DNA from: Cocos nucifera
Lineage: Eukaryota > Streptophyta > Magnoliopsida > Arecales > Arecaceae
DNA length: 64,000 nucleotides
Direction: 5' to 3'
Assembly: GCA_006176705.1 (NCBI GenBank)
Contig: QRFJ01000373.1
Location: 1-64,000, forward strand
Positions 54,378-64,000 of the stretch are shown one piece after another. Under the pieces are notes generated by a model. The model saw only the letters and a list, made by a program, of their open reading frames with translations, made no database searches and had not been told where the DNA came from. Each line of letters begins with the position of its first letter. Within the stretch, counting starts at the first letter, position 1. A program made the translations under genes and the position numbers.

Positions 54378-56028
54378 TAATAATTATCATAAATTACTAA
54401 ATAATAGTATTAAATTATATATTAATGAATATTTATTTTAAAAAAATTAATATTTTTATTAGTATTTATAGGAAAAAAGTTTATCAATATGAAGAGCTTG
54501 ATTTATGGATTTGAATGCAATAAATTTTACTCAAATTGAAGCTAAAACAAAAAAGTTATGAAGCCTAGAAGTTTAAAATAAAAGAAAAAGAAAAAAATAG
54601 AATGGGGCATAGTAGACCGACCAGTCGGTCCATGGAATAGGCATGAACTGCCCAGCTCAGCAAGCATGGCAAATTAGCATGCGACATGTGGTGAACTTAG
54701 ACCACTAAGAGGTTCATAGAATTTTCATTGCGGCTTATAGGGGTATTTTGGTAAATTCAATTGGCATGGTGCGACGTGATTGGCGGAGGTCTTCAATGCG
54801 ATTGATTTACATGGTCCACAAGCTCCATCAAGCACTGATGGATGGTCCAGGTTGCTATCGATCAAAATCCAATGGTAGGGATTTATTCCAGCTATGATTA
54901 GGACTTCAGGCTTTATCTAAGCACGATCCAATGATTGAAAATGCTCCAATCAATGATCTGACGGCCCAGATTTAATCTGGCACTGATCTTGAAGCTAAAA
55001 GGTGGTTTTCTTATGCATTTTAGGATGTTTGATCAAGATCTAATAGCTAGAATTTATCAAGATGATTAAATTCGATCTAGATATGGATTTTGACTCCGAA
55101 AATAACTCTAAAAAACTTGTTTCTTCTTATATTTAAACCTCCTTACACCTAAAGCCTGGGAACAAGTCTTCTATGCTAAAAATAGAGTAAAAATAGCTTC
55201 TCTTCTATCTTTTTCTCTCTCATCCTCCTTCTTTCTTCTTCCAACCTTCAATCAAAAGAGCTCTGAAGATGCCGGAAGCGAGCAGATCGTCAACCATGCA
55301 CGACTAAGGAGCTGAATTCTAGAAAAGTAGATGAAATCTTCTGACATGGGTTATAATTTTTTTCTATATCTTTTGTAATTATTTTTTTATGCAAACATGC
55401 TCTCTTGCTTAGTTTTTAATAAAATTTATCTTTTTATGCATGAAATCCTAATTATTTAATATGCTTATTAATTGATTAAAGATCTAAATAAATTATATTC
55501 ATAAGGATGGATTGTGATCGACAGATATAGTCCATACATAATTTAATAATTTATTTTAGAGAATAATCATTAAAAGTCATGTTATTAATTTTTAAGAATT
55601 AAAGTGTTGAATAGTTTTTGATTTCATAGAGATGGATCATTATCAAGAGATATAACTCATACTCTAAGAAAATAAATTATAATAATAATTAAATTCTTAA
55701 AAATAATAATTTTTTGCATTAAAAAAATTACCATAATCATATAGAAGATGGATTCAAAATTTTAGAATAATTCTCATTAATTTTTAAAATCCTAATTAAT
55801 TAAGTATTTATTTTTTTATTTTATTTTAATTTGCTAAACTCTCAATTTGCTCTATTTAATCTACATATTTAAATTTTTATTTTAAAATTAAATTAAAAAA
55901 ATATTTTAAATTAAAATGGGACATAACTTAGCCTTCAATTTTTGAGAAAATTGACATCCGACTCACCACTATTCTAAAAATTAAAATTAGGCTTCATCTT
56001 CATTCATTGCTTTGATGACAAGTAATCA
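54378..56028 (+). repeat. Athila-2 3' LTR
   Basis: 1,651 bp. It starts TAATAATTATC (terminal TG changed to TA) and ends AAGTAATCA. About 15% diverged from the 5' LTR over a 270-bp stretch, mostly transitions. Confidence 0.85.
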
Positions 56029-56033
56029 GTATA

Positions 56034-57684
56034 GAAATTGATTTCTATGCTACCGACTTAGGATCGAACCTATGAGATCACACATATTAGAGATTTCTAT
56101 CTAATCTGATGGCTGATGAGGAGTCTTACTAGACTAAGACTTTATGATCAAGAGTTTTACTAGACTAAAACTCTTCGATCTAGAGTCTTGCTACATTGAA
56201 ACTCTGAGTCCTGCTTATCTAGAACTCTATGATCAGGAGTCCCATTGGACTGAGATCTATGGTCAAGAGTCCCACTAGACTAGGACTCTTCGACCAAAAA
56301 TTCTACTACAATAAAATTTTGAGTCCTGCTTATCTAGGACTCTGTAATCAAGAGTTCTACTGGTCTGAGACTCTATGATCATGAGTTTCATTCATTTGGG
56401 ATACTCGGATCAAGAGTCCCACTGGTTGGAGACTTTTCAATCAAGAGTTTCACTTTTATGGGACTCTATTGCTCGGACACCCACTAGATTTGGACTCTAT
56501 ATTTATAAGAGATTTAATTACTAATTAACTTAATTTGATTGACTAATGAGTTTTGGATCAAGTCCAATTGAATTGAATTCATTTAGATTTGATCCGATTA
56601 GGTTATGAGATGATCTAATCACCAAGAAGGTTTGATCCCTGATTTGATGAAGGGTTGGACTTGATCAAATCCTGATTTAATTAGAATTTAATTAAGCCTA
56701 ATTAAGTCTAAATAGGTTGGATTTAGTTTGGTCTAATTGGGCCTAGCCAAATTAATTTGGGTTGGTCTAATTGGATAAGGTTTATTAAGACTAGTTTGAC
56801 TAGTCTTCTCCCTAGCACCATTTGACTATTTTGACTTGCACCCAAGTTTTTTCCACGAGAATGAGATTCTCGTATATTTCTCCATGCACTAGAGGTTATC
56901 CATGCTGCCTTCTCATGCTCTAGTGGATAAGGATCAGGTTGGTTGCATTTAAATTTAATGGGAGTTTGATTTTGAATGAACAAACAATCTAATTCTACCA
57001 TATCCCATGCATTCTCATCTCTTTTTGGTGCTACATGCGCACATCAGAAGAGAAGCATTCCATGCATTAGCCATCCCCCTTCTGCATAAAAAAAAAAAAA
57101 AAAAAAAATAGAGAGGGCGTAGGGTTTGGTGTGTGCTGCCCTAGGATTCTGATCTAGGGTTTGGGGTGCATTTTCATGAGTTCTGAGTGTCAGAACTTCA
57201 TAAAATTTTTTGAAGAGCCTCCTCTACCTCTGCTACTGATCCAGAGCATATGAAGAATCAGTGAAGGAAGATTAAAGGCATTAGATCAGATTCAACCGTC
57301 AAGAGCATCCATCATCGAGCGAGTGCTTGGGAGGAGCCAATCAGGTCCAGTGCCTCGTGTGGACCATCCATGAAGGCTAGACATCCTGTGTAGCTACATC
57401 ACGATGAGAGAACCTTTCTGGTGGTGATTTAGTTGTGGAGATCGACTACTCACGCAAGGTATTATGTTCTGAACACAAGTAATAGTAGTAAAATTATTTT
57501 ACTGTTTATTTTTTTAATTTTTAAATTTTAAATGCATGTACATCATATTTCAATCTTGAATTTGTAGGGTTTATAGATCTAATCTATAGCTCTTAGAAAA
57601 ATTAATTAGATTAATTTTTAATTTTGCTATATTTTTTTTAAAAAAAAATTTGAAAGTAGAGCTAGAAATCTTGCATGTAACCCA
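56034..57684 (+). repeat. Copia-3 5' LTR, second part
   Basis: It resumes with AGAAATTGATTTCTATGCTACCGACTTAGG-like sequence, matching copia-2 at 35715-35750, and runs to the LTR end just before the primer-binding site at 57689-57700 (TGGTATCAGAGC, intact). A (A)n run lies at 57087-57107. The exact LTR end is uncertain by a few bases. Confidence 0.72.
56110..56505. repeat. Minisatellite in copia-3 LTR
   Basis: About ten imperfect units of about 35-40 bp containing GACTCTATGATCAAGAGT and CCCACTGGACTGA-like blocks. Absent at the same position of the copia-2 LTRs (about 35785). Confidence 0.7.
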
Positions 57685-58394
57685 TCGATGGTATCAGAGC
57701 AAGTAGGTTGCTTAATATTATGTATATGCATGCTTAGATTATTTATTTAGATTAGATCTAAATAATAATTTAATTTTTAAATCTAATAATAAATTTATGA
57801 TCGCACAGACTGAAGGTTGTCCTACTGTAAGGTTTATCTCTTATAGTGAAAATGTTGTCCTGGTACGTTGCTGATCTAAAACATTAATCATAAAATTTTA
57901 GAACTGATCTAATAATTTTTATGGTATGATTGAATAATTTTAATCTAATTTTTAATCATGGATAAGTATTTAGATTAGATCTAAAATGATTGATACTTTT
58001 TATATATTATACATAGATTTAGATTAAAACCTACAACTAGTAACTATTAATGAAATAAGTCGACTCATTTTTGAAGTGAGTTGATCCATTTAGTTTATAG
58101 TGCTAGATTGTAAAAAAACTTTTAAAATTTTAAAAAATATTTTTGAAATATCAAACCCCAACCCATTAGCCCAAAACTTAATTAAAAATAAAGGGTTATG
58201 AATTAGGGTCTAGAATTATGAATTAAAGATCCTAAGTCATGAACATAAAATTTGGGTTATTGGGTTAGATAAATTAGGTCCATTAATTGGGTTAGACCTA
58301 AGGTTAGTTAAAAAATGAAGTAAATTAGAGTAATTGATCAAATCTAACCAAATGTTGATTTAGATTAGGTTAAGAACTCTTTAGACTCAATTAC
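57685..58394 (+). other. Copia-3 primer-binding site and leader
   Basis: TGGTATCAGAGC at 57689-57700. The leader follows copia-2's (block with TTGTCCT, TGTAAGG and TTATAGTG at 57805-57860) until CTCAATTAC at 58394. No coding frame. Confidence 0.65.
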
Positions 58395-59055
58395 TGTTGA
58401 TCCAAAGATTGATTTTGATGATGACAAAGAGTTTTAAGTATTAGTTATAAAATCTAACGATACTTATGAGGATATGCAGTTTCAAAATTTCAAGTACTTA
58501 TAATTTTTAAAATATTTTTTAATATTTTAATAAAGATTAAATTAAGTCAAAAAGATAAATCTAGTCTACAAATTAATTTGAAGAAGAAAGGATCACAAAT
58601 AGTCTTTGGAATGCATGGCACATAAACTGGGCTGACTCAGTCCAAAATTAAGCCGACCTAGTCTCAGTGAAAATAGAAGATAGAAAGCATAGAAAGATGA
58701 ATTTTTAAAACTCAGAAAATTGAGCTGACCCAGCTGTAAACTGAGCCGACCCAGTGTCAATAATTACAAGTTTTTAGATCTACAGCTTTTTCATCCAATG
58801 AGTTTTTGAATGTTTATTTTCTCATCTCCAATAGCTAGACCTCTTTCTGAAGACCTTTTAGATATTAAAAAGTAATAAAAAACCTCAAGGATATATAAAA
58901 AAATCTTTGGAGCATCAAAAGAAGATTTTGAAGAGTTTATTGTGCAATCTTTGAGAAACCTAAAGAAGTGAGCAGATAAGAAAAGAAGAGTGATTCTTAG
59001 ATATTCCTTTGTCCTTCTAACATCCTCACTCTGAGAGAAGTCAGGCCATTGCTAT
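58395..59055 (+). repeat. Unassigned LTR, 5' part
   Basis: It begins TGTTGATCCAAAGATTGATT at a point where the copia-3 leader is interrupted. TG start and TGATGATGACAAAG phrase are typical of some plant LTRs (possibly SIRE-type copia; low confidence). It is cut at 59056 by the Tat element, and its remainder is not in the window. No coding frame. Confidence 0.5.
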
Positions 59056-60510
59056 TGTTGGAGATAAATTTTGCTCCCGTCGAAGTCCAGTCTGATGCTT
59101 AGTCTAATGCAATTAGAAATCACAGAAGAGCTTCAATTGGAAATTCTTCCTCCAACGACTGAACCCCAATCGATTTCCTCCAACGGTCGAACTCCAAAGC
59201 AGTCAAATTTCTCCAGGAGCTAAACTTCTTACGAACTCCTTCAGTAGTCAGATTCCTCCAGAAGCTAAACTCCTTTCGAATTCCTCTAGTAGTCGAATTC
59301 CTTCAGGAGCCAAACTCCTTTAGCAGTCAAATTTTTTCAGGAGCCAAACTCCTTCTAAATTTCTCCAGGAGCCGAACTCCTTCCGATCTCCTCCAACAAT
59401 CGAATTTCTCCAAGAGCCAAACTCCTTTCGGATTCCTCCAACAGTCGGATTTCTTCAGGAGCCAAACTCCTTCTGGATTTCTTCAATAGTCGGATTTCTC
59501 TAGGAGATGAATTTCTTCAGGAGCTGAATTTCTTTCGAACTCTATCTGCAGTCGAATTTTTCCAAGAGCCGAACTCCTCCAGTAATCAAATTTTTTCAAG
59601 AGTCGAACTCCTTTTGGATTCCTCCAATAGTTGGATTTCTTTCAAATTCTTCTAGCAGTCGAATTTCTTCAAAAGCCGAACTCCTTCTGAACTTCTCCAG
59701 CAGTCGGATTCCTCCAAGAGTTGAACACCTTCCGGATTCCTTCAAGAGCCAAACTTCTTTCGAACTCCTCTAGTAGTCGAATTCCTCTAGGAGCTGAACT
59801 CCTTCTAGATTCCTCCAATAGTCAAATTTTCTCAGGAGCCATACTCCTCCAGCAGTCAAATTTCTTCAAGAATCGAACTCCTTCCAAACTCCTCCAGTAG
59901 TTGAATTTCTTCAGGAGCCAAACTTCTTTTGAATTTCTCCAGCAGTCAAATTTTTTTAGGAGCCAAACTCCTTTCGAACTTCTTCAGTAGTCAGATTCCT
60001 CTAGGAGCCGAACTCCTTCCAAACTCCTCCAACAGTCGGATTTCTTTAGGAGCCAAACTTCTTATGAATTTCTTCTTCAGTCGGATTCCGAATGCCTGCT
60101 TCCTCCGGATGATTACAACTATCATTTATCAGTCTGCTATAGGCAATCCCACTATCAGATGGTTACGACTGTCATTATCAATCTATTATGAGCGACACCT
60201 CTCTCCGTAATAAATTTCATGTGATCCAGAGTGGCCCACCATCGAACGGTTACAATAAGCTCCGTCTATAAAAGGAAAACCTCTAGATACGTTTTCTCTA
60301 AAATCTTGACTCCTTCCCTAAAACTCTACTAAATTCATATCTTAGCACTCTATTTCTGTTGGTCAGAAGAGCTGACTTGATCGTCAGAGGGTCCCACCGA
60401 AGCCACCACCACCAACTTTTGGATGGAACTTTATTTTGTAGGTCATCGACGACGACCTCATCTTCTCCAACACCAGCTCAATCTGACGTCAACCAGATTC
60501 TGCACCAATA
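59056..60510 (+). repeat. Tat 5' LTR
   Basis: 1,455 bp, from TGTTGGAGATAAA to CCAATA. TATA box TATAAAA at 60267-60273. Most of 59150-60090 is the 45-bp-class minisatellite, in the opposite orientation to 53395-53870, as expected for an inverted copy. Confidence 0.8.
59150..60090. repeat. 45-bp-class minisatellite in Tat LTR (plus element)
   Basis: About twenty imperfect units with CTCCTTCCGGATTCCTCCA, CAGTCGGATTTCT and CAGGAGCCGAA-like blocks. There are more units than in the minus-strand copy, which accounts for much of the LTR length difference. Confidence 0.8.
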
Positions 60511-60639
60511 GAATTGGCGCTAGAAGGAGGGCCCTCTATTCTTGAGGTTCTCTTGATTTTAAAGGAGTGCTCAGTGGTCTTCTTCTTCTATAGAGTTTTT
60601 TCCAAAAAAATAAAAAAAAAAAGCCTCTCAAGAAAGCTT

Positions 60640-62060
60640 TGACTTGATGATCAACGGCCTCTACAGCCAGATCCCATCCAGATCAATCTGTTCCCACTCC
60701 AACTTCGATAACTCAAGCTCCACCTACAGCTATAGTAGATGCAGAGCAGTTCAACCTGCTCGTCCAACAGATTTACGATCTCATGGAGGCGGTGTAGGCC
60801 ATACATCGGCTGGCTTTGATGCCAATTCAATTGGAGCAGGCTCTTTCGAAGCCCCATGATCTGGTTGGAGGATGGTCGACTCGGGCTGGCCAATCGATAA
60901 CCTTCGAAAAGAAGAAACAAAGGATGGAGAGCTATGGCTCGGACCATGATTCAACCCCGGGTAAAGCTTTGCTCCCATCCCATCAGAAAACTCTTGAGAT
61001 CAATGATTGTGAAGATCTTCTGAATCAAAGATTCTAGGAAATGAGTCGATGGATTGAAGAACTCTGCCATATCACCCTGGCTTCCCATGACAATGTTTGC
61101 ACCGATCCCCCTTTTTCTTCCTAAATTATGCAAGAGCTCATTCTGCCAAACTTCAAGCTTCCCCAACTTGAAAGCTATGACGAAACTTCTGATCCGATTG
61201 ATCACCTGAAGGCCTTTTGAATCATGATGCTGCTCCATGGTGCATCAGATGCCATCTTATGTCGAGCTTTTCCATCTATCTTAAAGAGAGCAGCAAGAAA
61301 TTGGTACTCGATGTTGAAGCTAGGTACCATCTTCTCATTTGACCAGATGAACCATTAGTTTGTGGCTCACTTCGTTAGTAGCCGATGTCCCCATCGAGGT
61401 TCAGATTTTCTGATGAATATTAAGCAAAAGGAGGAGAAATCTATCTGAACTTATGTCATCTGATTTAATACTGTTGCATTGAAGGTCCAGAATCTGGACC
61501 AGTCTGTTGCAATGATCACACTCAAGGATGGCCTTTAGAAGAATGATTTGCTGCTTTTTCTGAAGAAGAAGTACCCTAAAAACTTTGCTAATCTACTCGG
61601 ACTGAGGGATATGTCCATGCAAAAGAAACCTTCAAGTTGAAGGATGGCGAGTCTAATGGACCCACCACTGAAGGAGGATCGAATGAAGTTCGACCATGCT
61701 CATGGACTCCCCCCGAGAGCAAGCAAGTCCGAACTCCTCCTCGAGCTCGTCGTCTAAAAAGCTCCAACAGAAGGGCATGAAGAAGTTCTTCCTCAAGAAG
61801 GTTTCACAACTACGCCCCCCTCAATGTTCCAAAAATGAAAGTATTGATGGAGATCAAGGAGCAACTACCGAGGTCAGAAAGGATGCGCACTAGTCCTAGC
61901 AAGCGCAATCCTAACAAATACTGTCTCTACCATCATGACCATGATCATAATACTGAAGAATGCATTCAGCTCCAAGACGAGATCGAGGGGCTCATTAGAA
62001 AAGGTCGGTTGGGTCAATTTCTCAGATGCTGATCTGAAGCAAGAGAAGATCGATCGAGGG
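60640..62060 (+). pseudogene. Tat gag (broken)
   Basis: A leader-proximal region rich in P and Q (QAPPTAIVDAEQFNLLVQQ), then the retrotransposon Gag domain: PNFKLPQLESYD and DPIDHLKAF (about 61145-61217), GASDAILCRAFPSILK (about 61240-61290), WYSMLK, and HFVSSRCPHRG. A CLYHHDHDHNTEEC motif with QLQDEIEGLIRKGRL (about 61920-62020) marks the Gag end. Stops and frame changes (for example TGA after LKAF, TAG in place of Q or W codons) show it is inactive. Confidence 0.82.
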
Positions 62061-62182
62061 CACTGCCACAACTTGAACCACCAATAAGAAAGGAACAATA
62101 AGAAGATTGGCCATCTCTTGGCATAATCAACACTATCTCTGAAGGATTTTGATGAGAAGAGGCCAGCGGATCTAGGAAATTA

Positions 62183-62448
62183 GTGAAAAGATGGAGGATT
62201 GAAGAACCCATAACGTTCACTGAGGTAGATGTACGGGGAGTACAGTTCCAGCATAATGATGCGATTATAATTTCTTTAAATATAGTGGACTATGATGTAC
62301 GTCGCATCTTAGTTGATAACGGAAGTTCAGCTGACATCTTATTTTATGATGCTTTCTCCAAAATGTCAAAATCTAATAGTCAGCTTGGACCAATAAACTC
62401 CCTTCTAGTAGGCTTCACTGGCGCTGCAATACCAGTTGAAGGTTTAAT
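62183..62448 (+). pseudogene. Tat protease, truncated by a copia LTR
   Basis: The frame reads ITFTEVDVRGVQFQHNDAI, then RRILVDNGSSADILFYDAF, the aspartic protease of Tat elements with an N at the usual D-x-G neighbourhood (VDNGSS), and then stops matching at 62449, where the LTR sequence begins. The final residues of the open frame come from the LTR. Confidence 0.8.
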
Positions 62449-64000
62449 TGTTAGATATATGTGCCCTAGAAGCCAGAATTGGCTGACACTTATTGTACAC
62501 TTCTAAGGCCAAAATTATAATTTTGACTATCAGTAATAAAATGGATTATTTTTCTATCACAATATGTATTTTGTGTCTATGATACATCCCTTGAGTTAAT
62601 GATAATGATAGTTCATATTTTTAAGAGTTGAAAATTTAAGACATGAATTTTTGTTATTAACTCATAAAATGCTTCCGACCGTAGGATCATCATGTGGATG
62701 ATGATTGATCTGAAAGATTGGTGTATAATTGCTTCTTTATAGTAGATGAGTCTTGAGTCTATGGTATAGAAATATCAGAGCGAGAGTATAGATATTCATT
62801 AGAGAACGAGGGCACTGAGCATGACCACCTCAAGCAATCATTAGAAAGTCTACCTTCTCATCGATGACTAGCTTGAAGCTACAGTAGTTTATCTGGTTCT
62901 TTGACCTGAGGTGCATCGGCAGTTCACCTTGAGGGTGTTATAGTTTGACGACACTATGACTTGATCTTCTAGCCATTCAAAACCCTGAGGTGTATGTTAG
63001 CTATAGCATATTCATTGTAGGAATTGGATCACATCAAAATAGAATCTATCTACCTTAGTAGATGAGGAGCAGTCCTATGATCATCATGAGAATCAAGTCC
63101 ATAAGCCCATGACCATGGCAGTGTGAAATAATAGAAAGAATTTCTATTAAGATTTTCAATTCGGATATGAATCAAATGATTAAATCATATGACAGAAATT
63201 AGGGTTTGACGAGTTCACCTTAACCCTAATCTGATCGGAGCTCAAGATAGAAGAACTTAATCACACATGTAACTACACTAAGAGGTTTATTTTCAATTCT
63301 AATGGGTTGCCACCATATACTACTAGGTATCACTGGTGGATTTTGGGAGCAATTAGAATAATTTGGATGATCGATCATTCTAGTTGTCTAAATCAAAAAA
63401 GTTCTGATCCATCAGAAGGTATTTCAATGATGTCGATGATAGAGATCATGACATATCTCATTATCATATAAAATTGAACCTAACTGGATCACACAAACAA
63501 GGGTTTGGATCTATATATCATCAATTGGACTAACTCAATTCAATTGATTTGAATTAGATTCAATTAGGTTCAAGAAAATCATGCTAGCACATGATTGAGC
63601 CTAACGTTCTCCTTCTACAATCATTAAAAGTCATCTCAACTGAGCCAAATATATTTGTGCTCACTCAGATACTTGTACTTAGTTTGATTGGAGTTTGTCC
63701 AGATCAGAAAAGGATTGTCTTAATTTATAAGATAAATTGGAGATAACACTTGCCAATTCTTGCCTTTTGATTTTGGTCAAACATTGAGCTTTGACACTTA
63801 GACATCTGGCCACATGTTATGCACCTATAGGAGAGCAGATAGGGGCTTATCCCCTTGCTAGAAAATAGAAAGGAGGGGGGTGCATGCCTAGGGAGGCATG
63901 CGCCTAAGGATAGGGACGCCTAGAGTCCCATATAGATGGGACTCCAGGTTGCTTCTTGGAATCAACTTAGGTGGCGCAAAGGGACTCTACTTTGACCAGT
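62449..64000 (+). mobile_element. Copia-1-family LTR, cut by the window end
   Basis: It starts TGTTAGATATATGTGCCC and follows the copia-1 LTR for 1,552 bp to the equivalent of about position 7290. It is more diverged than the two copia-1 LTRs are from each other, with many transitions and small indels. It could be the 5' LTR of a full element or a solo LTR; the rest lies outside. It is inserted in the Tat protease. Confidence 0.88.

Larger units (their letters stand above)
32483..56028 (+). mobile_element. Athila-2, 23.5-kb Ty3/gypsy element with nested guests
   Basis: LTRs at 32483-34123 and 54378-56028, a tRNA-Asp-like primer-binding site at 34130, gag, protease, RT, RNase H and integrase in gypsy order, and a polypurine tract before 54378. 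Flanked by GTACA (32478-32482) and GTATA (56029-56033), a 5-bp duplication with one transition. Without copia-2 (10.8 kb) and the Tat insert (2 kb) it is about 10.7 kb. The PBS type and protein motifs fit Athila-like elements. The LTRs differ by about 15% over a 270-bp stretch that I compared. Confidence 0.88.
31637..58394 (+). mobile_element. Copia-3, 5' LTR and leader, interrupted
   Basis: A Ty1/copia element related to copia-2. Its 5' LTR is split into 31637-32482 and 56034 to about 57684 by Athila-2. An intact Met-tRNA primer-binding site and about 700 bp of leader follow, to 58394, where another LTR interrupts it. The gag-pol part lies beyond the window or is lost. It is inserted in CACTA C; the target duplication partner is not in view. 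Confidence 0.75.
59056..62448 (+). mobile_element. Tat-type Ty3/gypsy element, 5' portion
   Basis: 5' LTR 59056-60510, primer-binding site TGGCGCTAGAAGGAGGG at 60515-60531, a gag region and the start of a protease. It is interrupted at 62449 by a copia LTR and is not seen again. The protease motif (VDNGSSADILFYDAF) and the Gag motifs are those of the Tat (Retand-like) branch. Same family as the minus-strand insert at 52135-54133. Confidence 0.8.

Noticed and set aside
60651..61238. Minus-strand frames in the Tat gag region
   Set aside because: They are shadows of the plus-strand gag reading, which has recognisable Gag motifs.
1..64000. tRNA, rRNA, microRNA-like or single-copy host genes
   Set aside because: I looked for tRNA-like blocks, conserved rRNA stretches and splice-linked frames with known domains. 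Every recognisable domain belonged to a transposable element. Primer-binding sites mimic only tRNA 3' ends.

Overview
This window is plant nuclear DNA made almost entirely of transposable elements. I found no credible host gene, tRNA, rRNA or CRISPR array. The element types (Angela-like Ty1/copia with long LTRs, Athila-like and Tat-like Ty3/gypsy, CACTA/En-Spm DNA transposons with subterminal repeats) point to a repeat-rich angiosperm, probably a monocot. A palm would fit, but the species is an inference I cannot test here.

The window is best read as a stack of nested insertions. The outer layer is CACTA DNA. The 3' part of one CACTA element (A, 1-2516) ends in a canonical TTTTCTTGTAGTG terminus. 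Next to it lies a second element of the same type (C), seen as 2517-3119 and 26861-31636. A third CACTA element (B, minus strand, 3120 to about 26861) sits inside a tandem-repeat array of C. The putative transposase gene of B is cut by an 18.1-kb Athila-type complex (3926-22028, perfect target duplication GCAAC). That complex is a reverse-oriented Athila LTR split around a forward, pol-less Athila derivative, which in turn carries a young, complete-length copia element (copia-1, 5712-15826, target duplication GATTG).

On the right, C is cut at 31637 by a copia element (copia-3). Its 5' LTR is split by a 23.5-kb Athila element (Athila-2, 32483-56028, target duplication GTACA/GTATA). Athila-2 carries two guests of its own: an old copia element (copia-2, 34871-45704, target duplication TGGAG) and a 2-kb deleted Tat-type element on the minus strand (52135-54133, target duplication CTAAA). 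Copia-3 resumes at 56034 and runs through its LTR end, primer-binding site and leader. It is then interrupted at 58395 by an unassigned LTR, that LTR is interrupted at 59056 by a Tat-type gypsy element, and that element's protease is interrupted at 62449 by another LTR of the copia-1 family, which runs off the window.

Coding capacity is decayed throughout. The only long uninterrupted enzyme frames are the copia-1 RT-RNase H segment (534 codons), the copia-1 protease-integrase segment (353 codons) and an Athila-2 RT segment (280 codons). By eye, LTR divergence is about 1.3% for copia-1, several percent for copia-2 and about 15% for Athila-2, which agrees with the nesting order. The most unusual structures are two large LTR palindromes at the edges of the Athila complex, one of which places two LTR promoters face to face.
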